48,886 bases of DNA. Origin: Streptomyces sp. TRM68367. Lineage in GTDB: Bacteria; Actinomycetota; Actinomycetes; Streptomycetales; Streptomycetaceae. The notes beneath the pieces were generated by a model. That model was not told where the DNA came from. It did not search any database and saw only the letters and a list, made by a program, of their open reading frames with translations. A program made the position numbers and the translations under genes. Each line of letters starts with the position of its first letter. Position 1 is the stretch's first letter. Location: assembly GCF_014495685.1 (NCBI RefSeq), contig NZ_JACTVI010000059.1:1-48886 (forward strand), given 5' to 3'. Shown here one piece after another: positions 1 to 8,590 of the stretch.

Positions 1-427
1 CACCTGGACCGGCGCCTGCTCGATATGCGGCCAGCCCGCACCCACCCCCGAACCCCACCACAGGACCTAACAAAGCCCTACTAGGGCCTGTGTAGAAGAA
101 GGCCAGCCGGGGCGGCCGTCCCGTCACGCGTCCACTCTGCGGCGGTACTCTTCTTCGCCATGCCCGCGGATTCGGCCGCCGTCGAGACCGTCCCCGGCGC
201 GAGCGGCACAAGCCGCGCTCGCCCCTCAGCCCTTACCGTGACGCGAATCCGCAGATCAGCGCCCCACGCACGACCAGCCATCTCCTCTGGCTCCCGCCGA
301 GGACTCGAACCTGCCGACCAAGGCCACCCTCCGAGCCCACGGTCCAGAGCCTGCCGCTCCCCAACGCTCCTTCGCCACGGCCAGCGCGGCCGGCAAACAA
401 GTCGACGCGCTTCTCGCCGGCCAGAGG
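1..427. other. Left-edge region without a convincing gene
   Basis: Nothing here supports a complete gene. On the plus strand one frame from position 2 reads about 23 codons to a TAA at 71-73 and contains CSICGQPAP, a CxxC knuckle; this could be the tail of a truncated zinc-ribbon protein such as a transposase, but the fragment is too short to name. A 13-base palindrome, GCCCTACTAGGGC, lies at 75-87 just after it. On the minus strand around 290-315 there is a T-loop-like GTTCGAGTCC followed by GGGAGCCA, but no matching acceptor strand is present (see rejected items). The long open frames over this stretch have arginine/proline-rich translations typical of shadow frames in GC-rich DNA. Confidence 0.3.
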
Positions 428-1078
428 TCAAGTGGCGGTGACCGGCAGCACGTCCGGTGACAACGCCGCTGCCCGCGCCGCGGCGCTCGTCATACGCCTG
501 CGGTGATGACGTCGGCAGAGCACCTCGTACCCGACCTCCGCCGCCGACTGAGCCACGTCGCCCACGACGACCTGCTCCCCCTCGACGACCATATCTCCCC
601 CCACGGTGCGCGCATTGTGCGTGGCCCGAGCACCGCACCAGCACATCGCCTCGACCTGCAAAGTCTCCAGGCGATCGGCAAGTTCGATCAGACGCTGGGA
701 GCCAGGGAAGAGCCTGGTCCGGAAGTCGGTGGTGATGCCGAACGCGAAGACGTCCAGCTCCAAGTCGTCCACGATCCGGGCCAGTTGGTCGATCTGCCCG
801 GACAGCAGGAACTGGGCCTCGTCCACGATCACGTAGTCGACCCGGCCACCCCGAGACAACTGCTCGACCACGTATCCGTACAGATCCAGCCCCGGCCCGG
901 CCTCCACCGCGTCGGTCACCAACCCCAGACGCGACGACAGTTTGCCCTCCCCCGCACGGTCATCACGCGTGAAGATCAACCCCTGCAGACCACGCGCCGT
1001 TCGATTATGTTCGATTTGTAGCGCCAAAGTCGACTTCCCGCAGTCCATCGTTCCGGAGAAGAACACCAGCTCGGGCAT
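428..1078 (-). CDS. tdk: Thymidine kinase (type II)
   Basis: Salvage enzyme that phosphorylates thymidine to dTMP with ATP in the cytoplasm. The 216-residue product has the type II TK layout: P-loop GTMDCGKST at residues 9-17, the DEAQF motif at 86-90 with the catalytic Glu87, and a structural zinc site made by C146, C148, C188 and H191. Length is normal for the family. The ATG at 1078 gives the canonical MPELVFFSGTMDCGKS start. It ends the minus-strand block that begins with DUF5998; 42 bases separate it from the phosphodiesterase upstream, so co-transcription is possible. Function is secure from the motifs. Confidence 0.95.
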   Translation of the reverse strand: MPELVFFSGTMDCGKSTLALQIEHNRTARGLQGLIFTRDDRAGEGKLSSRLGLVTDAVEAGPGLDLYGYVVEQLSRGGRVDYVIVDEAQFLLSGQIDQLARIVDDLELDVFAFGITTDFRTRLFPGSQRLIELADRLETLQVEAMCWCGARATHNARTVGGDMVVEGEQVVVGDVAQSAAEVGYEVLCRRHHRRRMTSAAARAAALSPDVLPVTAT

Positions 1079-1120
1079 GGCGAGACGAGCACCTTTCGGC
1101 GAACATGTGATCGACGGGCT

Positions 1121-2362
1121 TCAGGAGCGTACTTCGAGCAGCGGGACCAGTTGCTCGGCGGGGGTCATCGAACCGTGGTTGCCGACCATCGCCGACTCCT
1201 TCGGCTCCCGCTCGGAGGCGATGATCAGGACGTCGTCCCGCGCGGCCGCGACCACGTCGCCGATGCGCGCGTACACCCGCTCTTCGACCTGCGGCCCGAA
1301 CCAGCCAGCCGCGATCGCCTCGTCCCGCGAGGCCACCCAGAACTGCTCGCCGAGCACCTCGCGCCAGCAGGTCAGCACGTCGCTACCGGCGCCCGGCAGC
1401 GCGTAGACATGCCGGGCGCGCCCCTCGCCGCCGAGCAGGGCGACGCCGGCGCGCAGCTCCCAGTCCTCGTCGAAGTCGATGCGGTGCTGCTCGTCGAACG
1501 GGACGTCGATCATGCCGTGGTCGGCCGTGACGTAGAGCGCGCTGCGCGGCGGGAGCTGCTCGGCCAGGCGCTGGACCAGGCGGTCGACGTACATGAGCTG
1601 GCCGCGCCAGGTGTCGGAGTCGACGCCGAAGCGGTGGCCGGCGCCGTCGACCTCGGCGTAGTACGTGTAGACCAGGGAGCGGTCGCCGGCGGCCAGTTGT
1701 TCGGCCGCGAGGTCCATGCGGTCCTCGCCGGACAGCCGGCCGTGGAAGGTTCCGCCGCTGAGCGCGACCTTGGTCAGCGGGGTGTTCTCGAAGCCGGGGG
1801 AGGACACCTGGGCGGCGTGGACGCCCGCCGCGTCCGCGAGCTGGAACACCGTGGGGTACGGCTGCCAGGCGCCCGGCTCCGTCCACGGCTGCCAGCGCAG
1901 CTGGTTCATGAGCTCGCCGGTGTCCGGATCGCGGACCGTGTAGCCGGGCAGACCGTGGGAGCCCGGCGGCAGGCCGGTGCCGACGGAGGCGAGGGATGTC
2001 GCGGTGGTCGCCGGGTAGCCGGTGGTGATCGGACGGCCGGTGCCGCCGCGCGAGGTGTTCATGAGCGAGGTCATGAAGGGGGCGTCCTCGGGGTGCGCCT
2101 TCAGCTGCTCCCAGCCGAGCCCGTCGATCAGGAACACGCAGTTCCGGTCGGCAGGGGTCAGCTCCCGGATGGCGGCAGTCATGCCCGGGACGCCCATGCC
2201 GGCGGCGAGCGTGGGCAGCAGGTCGGCGAGCGATCCGGCGCCGTATGCGGGCAGGGGCGCGGAGTCGGGGGCGAGCGGTTCCGGGTGCCGGCCCCAGGCG
2301 GCGGGAGCGGGCACCGCGGAACTCCCCCGGTCATGGGCGGCGGGCGGGGACGGCGTGGACAT
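1121..2362 (-). CDS. Alkaline phosphatase superfamily nucleotide pyrophosphatase/phosphodiesterase
   Basis: Predicted metal-dependent phosphodiesterase of 413 residues. Visible family signatures are the first metal ligand in FLIDGLGWEQL (Asp80), a Thr-rich nucleophile loop PATTATSLASVGTG (about 117-130), EVDGAGHRFG, the metal-binding TADHGMIDVP and the late GNHGSM. These match the type I phosphodiesterase/nucleotide pyrophosphatase fold; the substrate cannot be read from sequence. No signal peptide is evident; the Pro/Ala-rich first 40 residues look disordered, so it is probably cytoplasmic. The start codon shares one base with the stop of the DUF5998 gene (TGATG), implying translational coupling. 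Confidence 0.85.
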   Translation of the reverse strand: MSTPSPPAAHDRGSSAVPAPAAWGRHPEPLAPDSAPLPAYGAGSLADLLPTLAAGMGVPGMTAAIRELTPADRNCVFLIDGLGWEQLKAHPEDAPFMTSLMNTSRGGTGRPITTGYPATTATSLASVGTGLPPGSHGLPGYTVRDPDTGELMNQLRWQPWTEPGAWQPYPTVFQLADAAGVHAAQVSSPGFENTPLTKVALSGGTFHGRLSGEDRMDLAAEQLAAGDRSLVYTYYAEVDGAGHRFGVDSDTWRGQLMYVDRLVQRLAEQLPPRSALYVTADHGMIDVPFDEQHRIDFDEDWELRAGVALLGGEGRARHVYALPGAGSDVLTCWREVLGEQFWVASRDEAIAAGWFGPQVEERVYARIGDVVAAARDDVLIIASEREPKESAMVGNHGSMTPAEQLVPLLEVRS

Positions 2363-2949
2363 CAGTGGGTGACGTCCGCGGTGGCCTCGGAGAGGGCCTG
2401 CGCGAAGGCGAGCGCCTGGCGGACCGTCTCCGGGCCGTCGCCGGCCTCACTGACCCGCAAGCTGAGGTCGTCCGCCGTCGAGTTGCCCGTGTAGCCGTGG
2501 TCCGCCTCGCAGTTGGGGTCGCCGCACGCGGCGGGTTCCAGGTCGATGCGGGAGACGGCGCCCCAGCCGATGGTGAGCACGACCTCGCGGGGCAGCGTGC
2601 CCGGCCGGTACGACTCGGGGTTGGCGACCACGCGGCTGACCACGATCGACGAGATCCGGCCGATCTTCACGGACTCCGTGGACGTCGTCGCGTACGGCGT
2701 CGGGGAGGTGGTGTCCGCGGCCTGCTCGTCGGTGTGGCTGACGATGAAGCGGTTGCCGGTGAGGACCAGCACCGTCACGTGCCGCCGCACCTCGTTCTGG
2801 TCGAACGTCGTCTCCTGATGGACCAGGTACGACCGGATGGGCTCGCCGCCCACAGCGGCCTCCACCGCGTCGGCCACGAGAGCCGGGTAGTAGCCGCTGC
2901 GCTCGATTGCCGCACGCAGCCCCTGGGTCGTCGTACTGGTCTTGGCCAT
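2362..2949 (-). CDS. DUF5998 family protein
   Basis: Conserved actinobacterial protein of unknown function, 195 residues from the chosen ATG at 2949 (MAKTSTTTQGLRAAIERSG). An in-frame start eight codons upstream would add MVPRRMGV, which is less typical. The translation (SYLVHQETTFDQNEVRRHVTVLVL..., EPAACGDPNCEADHGYTG) matches what I recall as DUF5998. The Cys/His cluster CGDPNCEADH could bind metal, but that is inference. No membrane segments or signal peptide. Its stop overlaps the phosphodiesterase start by one base, so the two are probably made together. Function is not known. Confidence 0.8.
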   Translation of the reverse strand: MAKTSTTTQGLRAAIERSGYYPALVADAVEAAVGGEPIRSYLVHQETTFDQNEVRRHVTVLVLTGNRFIVSHTDEQAADTTSPTPYATTSTESVKIGRISSIVVSRVVANPESYRPGTLPREVVLTIGWGAVSRIDLEPAACGDPNCEADHGYTGNSTADDLSLRVSEAGDGPETVRQALAFAQALSEATADVTH

Positions 2950-3028
2950 GACGCCCATCCTACGGGGGACCACTGACTGCGAGGCACCGCTCGGCGTGGT
3001 CCCGGCACGTCCGGTGTGTCTCGGTGAT

Positions 3029-3059
3029 CGCGGCCCACGCGCGTGCGTGCCGGGCCGCG
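3029..3059 (-). terminator. Hairpin after the acetyltransferase gene
   Basis: CGCGGCCC at 3029-3036 pairs perfectly with GGGCCGCG at 3052-3059, 20 bases downstream of the acetyltransferase stop on the minus strand. GC-rich stems without a T-run are normal for Streptomyces terminators. Confidence 0.5.
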
Positions 3060-3078
3060 GTCCGGGTGCGCGGCCTTC

Positions 3079-6012
3079 TCAGTACGCCGGCAGCGTGCGC
3101 GGGCCGAGGTCGTCGCGGGCCGGGGGTGGGGCCAAGCGTACGGAGGCGCCGAGGACGCTCAGGCCGTGCGCGGCGACCACGACCGGCTCCAGAGTGACCG
3201 CCACGACCTCCGGGTGGTCGTCGACCAGCCGGGACACGCGCAGCAGCAGCTCCGCCAAGGCGGGCGTGTCGACCGGTGTCGAGCCACGCCAGCCGAACAG
3301 CAGCGGTGACGTCCGGATCGAGCGGACGAGCGAGGTCGCCTCCCGGTCGGTGACCGGGATGAGCCGGTGCGCCATGTCGCCGAGCAGCTGCGAGGCGGCC
3401 CCGGCGAGGGCGAAGGACAGCACGGCCCCTGCCGCCGGGTCGATCACGGCCCGTACGACGGTGTCGACGCCGCGCGGCGCCATTCGCTGCACCACGGGCC
3501 GCAGCTCCTCCGGCCTGCCGAACAGCCCGGTCAACTCGGCGTAGGCCCTGCGCAGTTGCTCCTCGTCGGCGAGGTCGAGGCGGACGCCGCCAAGGTCGGC
3601 GCGGTGCCGCAGGTGGGGGGCGGTGGCCTTGAGGACGACCGGGTAGCCGAGAGTACGGGCGGCCTCGGCGGCGGCGTCGGGGGTGGGGGCGGGCAGGGCG
3701 CGGTGGACATGGATGCCGTACATGCCGAGCAGATCGCAGGTCCGCTCGGTGCCGAGCGTGAGCCCCTGCCCGCGCGCGAGCAGTCCGTCGATCAGCCGGG
3801 CGGCGCCCTTCTCGTCGATGTCCTCGTACTCGGGCACCTTGCCGGGATCGGCGCCGTCGCGCCGCCACTGCGCGTAGCTGACGGCCTGCGAGAGCGCGCG
3901 TACGGCACGCTCGGCGGCGGGGTAGGCGGGGATGAGGAGGGAGCCGGAGGGCGTTCGCGCGCCAGCGGGGGTGCGGGAGGGGAACGATTCGGCGCCGACG
4001 GAGGTGCCGGAGGGGAGCGTTTCCGCCTCGGCGGGCGGCTGTGCCCCACCCGCACCCGCTACCGCGGCGGGCAGGCGCTCCGCCGGGCGGAACGGGCGGG
4101 CACCGCCCGCAGCGCCGGGTGCGTTCAAACCTGCCTGTGGTGCAGTGCTCGCCGCAGCCGACAGCGCCTCCGCAAGGCCCCCCAGCTCCACGTGCACGAC
4201 CAGCACCGGCTTTCCCGGAACGGCCTCGGCAGCCGACCTCAGCGCTTCCGCCAACTCCGCATCCCCCAACGACCCCTCCCCCACCGCCGGTATCGCGGTC
4301 ACGACCACCGCATCGCACGTGTCGTCGGCCAGCGCACGCGAAAGCGCCGCGTGGAAGTCCCGCGCCGACGCGGCCGTCGTCAGGTCCAGCGGAGGGTGTG
4401 GGCGCAGCCCCTCGGCGAGGCACGCGTCGTAGGTGAGCAGGCCGAGCGACTCGGAGTTCCCTAGGATCGCCACCCGGGGCCCGGTCGGCAGTGGCTGGCG
4501 CGCGAGCAGCAGCCCCGCGTCGACCAGGTCCGTGATCGTGTCCACGCGGATCACGCCGGCCTGTCTGAGCAGCGCGGACACTGTCGCGTGCGGCAGCCGG
4601 GTGGCCCGTACGGCGTGCCCCTGCGGTGCCGCGCCCCCGTGCCGCGCGCCCTGTACGACCACCAGCGGCTTCGCCGCCGCCGTGCGCCGGGCGAGGCGGG
4701 TGAACTTGCGGGGGTTGCCGATGGACTCCAGGTACATCAGGACGACGTCGGTGTCGGTGTCGTCGTACCAGTACTGCAGGACGTCGTTGCCGGAGACGTC
4801 GGCGCGGTTGCCGGACGAGACGAAGGTCGACACGCCCGTGACGCCGGTGACCCCACCTCCGCGCCGGTGCAGCCGGGAGAGCAGCGCGATGCCGATGGCG
4901 CCGGACTGGGCGAACAGGCCGATCCGGCCGGGGCGGGGCATCTCGGGGGCGAGGGAGGCGTTGAGCCGTACCTCAGGGGAGGTGTTGATGACCCCGAAGG
5001 CGTTCGGCCCGATGATCCTCATCCCGTACGCGCGCGCGTGCCGTACGAGGGCGCGCTGGCGCTCGCGTCCGTCGGGGCCGCTCTCGGCGTACCCGGCGGA
5101 GACGACCACGAGTCCCTGCACGCCGTGCTCACCGCACTCGGTGACGACCCCGGGGACGTGCCCGGCGGGCACGGCGACGACCGCGAGGTCGACCGGTCCC
5201 TCGATGTCCCGCACCGAACGGTACGCGGGCACGCCGTCGACGTCCTTGAGCTCCTCGGGGAAGGCCCGGTTCACGGCGTGCAGGTGGCCGGTGAAGCCGG
5301 CGTCCCGGATGTTGCCGAGAATGCTGCGGCCCACCCCGCCGGGCGCGCGGCCGGTGCCGATGACGGCGACCGAGCCGGGCGTCAGCAGCCGCCGCACGGA
5401 CCGCGCCTCCGCCCGCTGCTCGCGCGCGTACTGCACGGCGAGGGAGCGGTCGGTGGGTTCGAGGTCGAACTCGAGGCGTACGACGCCGTCCTCGAAGCTG
5501 CGCTGCTGGGTGTACCCGGCGTCCGTGAACACCTTGATCATCTTGGTGTTCGCGGGCAGCACCTCGGCGGCGAAGCGGCGGATGCCGCGCTCCCGCGCGA
5601 CCGCGGCGATGTGTTCGAGCAGGGCGGAGGCGACGCCGCGGCCCTGGTGGGCGTCCTGGACCAGGAAGGCGACCTCGGCTTCGTCAGCCGGTGCGGACGC
5701 GGGCGTTCCGTCAGGGCCGATCCGGTCGTAGCGTACGGTGGCGATGAACTCGCCGCCCACCGTGGCCGCGAGTCCCACCCGGTCCACAAAGTCGTGGTGC
5801 GTGAAGCGGTGGACGTCCTTGGCGGACAGACGAGGGTAGGGCGCGAAGAAGCGGTAGTACTTCGACTCGTCCGACACCTGCTCGTAGAAGCTGACCAGGC
5901 GCTCGGCGTCATCAACGGTGATGGGGCGGATGCGCGCGGTGCCGCCGTCGCGCAGCACCACGTCGGCCTCCCAGTGGGCGGGATACTCCTGTCGGTCCGA
6001 CGAGGTCTGCAT
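3079..6012 (-). CDS. GNAT acetyltransferase fused to NDP-forming acyl-CoA synthetase (PatA-like protein acetyltransferase)
   Basis: Large protein of 977 residues from the ATG at 6012; a TTG ten codons upstream is the alternative. Order of domains: N-terminal GNAT (VAFLVQDAHQGRGVASALLEHI with the acetyl-CoA loop), CoA-binding Rossmann (SVAVIGTGRAPGGVG), succinyl-CoA-synthetase-like domains (GLFAQSGAIGIALLSRL), a low-complexity Ala/Pro/Gly linker, and an ATP-grasp-like C-terminus (YPVVLKATAPHLRHRADLGGV). An N-terminal GNAT on this scaffold is the arrangement described for the S. lividans Pat that acetylates acyl-/acetoacetyl-CoA synthetases; enteric Pat has it at the C-terminus. A role in lysine acetylation of CoA synthetases is therefore likely but inferred. 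It is divergent from ptsH. Confidence 0.85.
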   Translation of the reverse strand: MQTSSDRQEYPAHWEADVVLRDGGTARIRPITVDDAERLVSFYEQVSDESKYYRFFAPYPRLSAKDVHRFTHHDFVDRVGLAATVGGEFIATVRYDRIGPDGTPASAPADEAEVAFLVQDAHQGRGVASALLEHIAAVARERGIRRFAAEVLPANTKMIKVFTDAGYTQQRSFEDGVVRLEFDLEPTDRSLAVQYAREQRAEARSVRRLLTPGSVAVIGTGRAPGGVGRSILGNIRDAGFTGHLHAVNRAFPEELKDVDGVPAYRSVRDIEGPVDLAVVAVPAGHVPGVVTECGEHGVQGLVVVSAGYAESGPDGRERQRALVRHARAYGMRIIGPNAFGVINTSPEVRLNASLAPEMPRPGRIGLFAQSGAIGIALLSRLHRRGGGVTGVTGVSTFVSSGNRADVSGNDVLQYWYDDTDTDVVLMYLESIGNPRKFTRLARRTAAAKPLVVVQGARHGGAAPQGHAVRATRLPHATVSALLRQAGVIRVDTITDLVDAGLLLARQPLPTGPRVAILGNSESLGLLTYDACLAEGLRPHPPLDLTTAASARDFHAALSRALADDTCDAVVVTAIPAVGEGSLGDAELAEALRSAAEAVPGKPVLVVHVELGGLAEALSAAASTAPQAGLNAPGAAGGARPFRPAERLPAAVAGAGGAQPPAEAETLPSGTSVGAESFPSRTPAGARTPSGSLLIPAYPAAERAVRALSQAVSYAQWRRDGADPGKVPEYEDIDEKGAARLIDGLLARGQGLTLGTERTCDLLGMYGIHVHRALPAPTPDAAAEAARTLGYPVVLKATAPHLRHRADLGGVRLDLADEEQLRRAYAELTGLFGRPEELRPVVQRMAPRGVDTVVRAVIDPAAGAVLSFALAGAASQLLGDMAHRLIPVTDREATSLVRSIRTSPLLFGWRGSTPVDTPALAELLLRVSRLVDDHPEVVAVTLEPVVVAAHGLSVLGASVRLAPPPARDDLGPRTLPAY

Positions 6013-6147
6013 GGGCCCCAGAGTACGGCTCGCGTCCGACAACGGCGCAGGGCAGTCTGTGGAGGACGAACGTCGGGCCGAGGCCGCGGCCCGACGCCAC
6101 CTGGGGCGGGACGAAGGACCGCCCCGGCTTGCTTCACGTTGTGGGAA

Positions 6148-6163
6148 ACTGGTCTAGACAACC
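6148..6163 (+). promoter_or_regulatory. DasR operator (dre) in front of ptsH
   Basis: ACTGGTCTAGACAACC matches the DasR-responsive element consensus (ACTGGTCTAGACCA/ACT type), a near-palindrome centred on TCTAGA. DasR is the GntR/HutC regulator that represses PTS and chitin/GlcNAc genes and is released by glucosamine-6-phosphate; ptsH is a known DasR target in S. coelicolor. The site lies 25 bases before the ptsH start. TTCACG, 16 bases, TAGACA would place the operator over a -10 box. DasR itself is not in this window. Confidence 0.8.
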
Positions 6164-6187
6164 TGAACACCTGAAGGGCAGCATCAC

Positions 6188-6469
6188 ATGGCTGAGCGCC
6201 GCGTCAACGTCGGCTGGGCCGAGGGTCTCCACGCCCGCCCCGCCTCCATCTTCGTCCGAGCCGCCACGGCCGCAGGCGTCCCGGTGACGATCGCCAAGGC
6301 CGGGGGCAACCCCGTCAACGCGGCCTCCATGCTGGCCGTCCTCGGCCTGGGCGCCAAGGGCGGCGAGGAGATCGTCCTCGCCTCCGACGCCGACGGCGCG
6401 GACGCCGCCCTCGACCGGCTGGCCAAGCTGGTCTCCGAGGGCCTTGAGGAGCTGCCCGAGACCGTCTGA
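6188..6469 (+). CDS. ptsH: Phosphocarrier protein HPr
   Basis: General PTS phosphocarrier of 93 residues. It takes phosphate from EI-P (from PEP) and passes it to EIIA domains during sugar uptake, notably N-acetylglucosamine in Streptomyces. The active-site His15 is in GLHARPAS, and the later NAASMLAVLGLG has Ser47 at the position where HPr kinase acts in Firmicutes. GAAGGG before the ATG serves as ribosome binding site. It stands alone between the divergent acetyltransferase gene and a strong bidirectional terminator, with a DasR operator upstream, so it is expected to respond to amino-sugar status. Confidence 0.97.
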   Translation: MAERRVNVGWAEGLHARPASIFVRAATAAGVPVTIAKAGGNPVNAASMLAVLGLGAKGGEEIVLASDADGADAALDRLAKLVSEGLEELPETV

Positions 6470-6584
6470 GCCCCTTTTGCGCCTAAGCCGGCGCCGCTTT
6501 CGCGGACCTGGTTGCGCGTCGTTGGGGTTCCTCAATCGATGGTTGCGGTTGTCGTCGTTTGACAGGCGGCATCCACCCACACAG

Positions 6585-6617
6585 AAGGGCTCGCCCGAAA
6601 TCAACGGGCGAGCCCTT
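6585..6617. terminator. Bidirectional terminator between ptsH and the GntR gene
   Basis: AAGGGCTCGCCCG at 6585-6597 pairs perfectly (13 bp) with CGGGCGAGCCCTT at 6605-6617 around a 7-base loop. It lies between convergent ptsH and the GntR gene and ends in a T-rich stretch, so it can serve both. Confidence 0.85.
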
Positions 6618-6688
6618 CGCATTTCTCGCTTTCGGGCAGCAAAAATAATCCCCCGCGAATTGCTCTCTCTTTGTATACGGCGCCCGTG

Positions 6689-7384
6689 TTAATGCCGCAG
6701 GCTCGGCGTGTTTACGGGATGTTGCGAGTTCCTCACACGCTCCGCGCGGTCCGCGCCGGAGGCGAAGCGCAGTCGGTGCACGGCACTCGCGCGCTCGTTG
6801 TGCAGGGCTGTGACCGCACGCGCGCGTTCGCTGTCGCCGCGGGCCACGGCGTCCACGATGGCGCCGTGCTCCGTCCAGGACTCCACCGGGTCGGCCGGTG
6901 CCTCCACCGCGTACATCCAGGCGATCTTGTGCCGCAGCTGGGTCAGCATCGAGGTCAGTGCGGGGCTCCCGGAGGCCTGGGCGAGCGTCTCGTGGAACCA
7001 GCCGCCCAGGGAGCGCAGGTCGTCGCTGTTTCCCCGCCGGGCGCGCTCCTGGCCGAGCCGGACGAGGCCGCGCAGCACCTTCAGATGGGCCTCGGTGCGC
7101 CGCTGGGCGGCCCGGGAGGCGCCGAGCGGCTCCAGCAGCATGCGCATCTCCAGCAGGTCGGCGGCCTCCTGCTCGGTGGGTTCGGCGACGCACGCGCCCG
7201 CGTGCCGCCGGGTCACCACGAACCCCTCGGCCTCCAGCGTGCGCAGGGCCTCCCGGACGGGGACGCGCGAGACGCCGTAGCGGCGCGCGAGGAGTTCCTC
7301 GGTGAGCCGGCTGCCGCGTTCGTAGACACCCGCGACGATGTCGTCCCGGATCGCCGTGCACACCGAGTGCGCGGGAATACGCAT
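6689..7384 (-). CDS. GntR-family transcriptional regulator (FadR/FCD subfamily)
   Basis: 231-residue regulator. The N-terminal winged helix reads IRDDIVAGVYERGSRLTEELLARRYGVSRVPVREALRTLEAEGFV, the standard GntR DNA-binding region. The helical C-terminal part has the spaced Asp/His positions of an FCD ligand domain, which binds carboxylate metabolites, often with a metal. The ligand cannot be told from the sequence. Start ATG at 7384 follows GGAGG at 6-base spacing. It is not DasR (DasR has a UTRA domain), although it neighbours ptsH. No obvious operator was resolved in front of it. Confidence 0.88.
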   Translation of the reverse strand: MRIPAHSVCTAIRDDIVAGVYERGSRLTEELLARRYGVSRVPVREALRTLEAEGFVVTRRHAGACVAEPTEQEAADLLEMRMLLEPLGASRAAQRRTEAHLKVLRGLVRLGQERARRGNSDDLRSLGGWFHETLAQASGSPALTSMLTQLRHKIAWMYAVEAPADPVESWTEHGAIVDAVARGDSERARAVTALHNERASAVHRLRFASGADRAERVRNSQHPVNTPSLRH

Positions 7385-7563
7385 GCCCGACCTCCGCTTA
7401 ATCCCCGTGAAACGCCGACGATGGACGTGTGTTCCGTGACTCTATTCCAATGAGCCGGAATTTCCGACGGCGGACCGGAATCCGAGGATATTTTTTGGAC
7501 AACGGCGGGGCGAAACGGGCAGCGGGGCCGGAAGTGCGGGCACCCGGGCCGTCGGAACGCCGA

Positions 7564-7590
7564 AAGCCCCGGCTCGGGGAGCCGGGGCTT
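7564..7590 (-). terminator. Terminator of the M23 peptidase gene
   Basis: AAGCCCCGGCTC (7564-7575) and GAGCCGGGGCTT (7579-7590) form a perfect 12-bp stem with a 3-base loop, 46 bases downstream of the peptidase stop codon. Confidence 0.85.
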
Positions 7591-7635
7591 CAGGAGACGG
7601 GCGCGTGCTTGTCGGACGTTCAGGGGCCTGAGCCG

Positions 7636-8400
7636 TCAGACGTTCACGCCGTGCGAGCGCAGGTAGGCGACGGGATCCATGTCGGAGCCGTACTCCGCGG
7701 TCGTACGGGCCTCGAAGTGCAGGTGCGGCCCGGTGACGTTGCCGGTGGCGCCGGACAGGCCGATCTGCTGGCCGGGGGTGACCTGCTGGCCAACGGAGAC
7801 GCCGATGGACGACAGGTGGCCGTACTGGGTGTACGTGCCGTCGTTCATCTTGATCAAGACCTGGTTGCCGTAGGCGCCGCCCCAGCCCGCCTCGACGACG
7901 GTGCCCATGCCGACCGCGTGGACGGGCGTGCCGCTGGAGGCGTGGAAGTCGACGCCGGTGTGGCTGCCGGAGGACCAGACGGCGCCGCCGGACTTGTAGC
8001 CGGTGGAGACGTAGGAGCCGGAGATGGGCGGCACGAAGGTGTTGAGGCGCTTGCGCTTGGCCTCGCGGGCGGCGCGCTCCTTGGCCTCCCGGGCCTTGGC
8101 GACGGCCTCCGCGGCCTTCTTGCGGGCGAGTTCCTCGGCCCGCTTCTTGGCCTTGGCCTCCTCGGCGGCGTGCTGCTGGGCGGCGGCCTGGGCGTCGATC
8201 TGGGCGGCGATGGAGTCACCGATGGTGATGACGGGGGTGAGGCCGGTCTGCTCGGTGGCGGGTTCGGCGGCGAGCGCGGGCGCAGCGATGGTGCCGACGG
8301 CGCCGGTGGCGGTGAGCGCCGCGACGCCCGCCACGCGGGCGGAGGTGCGCTGCGTCCGGCTGGGACGACGGTGCTTCCCGGTGGCGCGAGTGAACGCCAT
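7636..8400 (-). CDS. Secreted M23 family metallopeptidase (peptidoglycan endopeptidase)
   Basis: Secreted zinc peptidase, 254 residues, predicted to cleave cross-link peptides of peptidoglycan. An Arg/Lys-rich N-terminus and hydrophobic segment (about 22-45, ending ALAA) form the signal peptide. Residues 70-118 are an Ala/Glu/Lys/Arg coiled coil. The catalytic domain follows with H147, D151 (HTGVD) and H226/H228 (HLH) as metal and active-site residues, plus H195. AAGGA precedes the ATG. A c-di-AMP riboswitch lies in its long leader, so expression is expected to fall when c-di-AMP is high, as reported for Streptomyces cell-wall hydrolases such as RpfA. Confidence 0.92.
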   Translation of the reverse strand: MAFTRATGKHRRPSRTQRTSARVAGVAALTATGAVGTIAAPALAAEPATEQTGLTPVITIGDSIAAQIDAQAAAQQHAAEEAKAKKRAEELARKKAAEAVAKAREAKERAAREAKRKRLNTFVPPISGSYVSTGYKSGGAVWSSGSHTGVDFHASSGTPVHAVGMGTVVEAGWGGAYGNQVLIKMNDGTYTQYGHLSSIGVSVGQQVTPGQQIGLSGATGNVTGPHLHFEARTTAEYGSDMDPVAYLRSHGVNV

Positions 8401-8424
8401 GTACAGGCTGGTCCTTTCCTTCCC

Positions 8425-8590
8425 TCTCGCCTACCGGGTTAGCTGACGGGTTCGGAGCAGGAAGGTCTCCTACGGACCCCCTCGCGATGTGCGCGGGCGC
8501 CCGATTCACCCCAGGGACTTGCATAGTTGGGTCCCCGGCTCCCCTGGCTCGCGCCGTACGGGGACTCGGCGATGACTGTCCGGTGCCGCG
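8425..8590 (-). promoter_or_regulatory. Cyclic di-AMP riboswitch (ydaO-yuaA type)
   Basis: The minus-strand leader of the M23 gene carries the conserved blocks of the ydaO motif in order: GGGGAGCCGGGGACCC near 8533-8548, CTGGGGTGAATCGG near 8503-8516, CCGAACCCGTCAGCTAACC near 8436-8454, and GTAGGCG at 8428-8434, shortly before the ribosome binding site. These blocks are characteristic of the actinobacterial version found upstream of resuscitation-promoting factors and other lytic enzymes. In Streptomyces ligand binding is reported to terminate transcription. The outer boundaries are estimated. Confidence 0.85.

Noticed and set aside
288..365. Minus-strand tRNA-like sequence: T-loop GTTCGAGTCC followed by GGGAGCCA
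   Set aside because: No complementary acceptor strand or cloverleaf could be formed in the preceding 75 bases; the T stem itself does not pair. At most a tRNA relic.
160..1021. Long plus-strand open frames over and before tdk
   Set aside because: They mirror the codon pattern of tdk on the other strand and have no ribosome sites or family likeness.
1151..2494. 447-codon plus-strand frame opposite the phosphodiesterase
   Set aside because: Val/Gly/Arg-rich translation typical of an antisense shadow in GC-rich DNA; the opposite strand has clear catalytic motifs.
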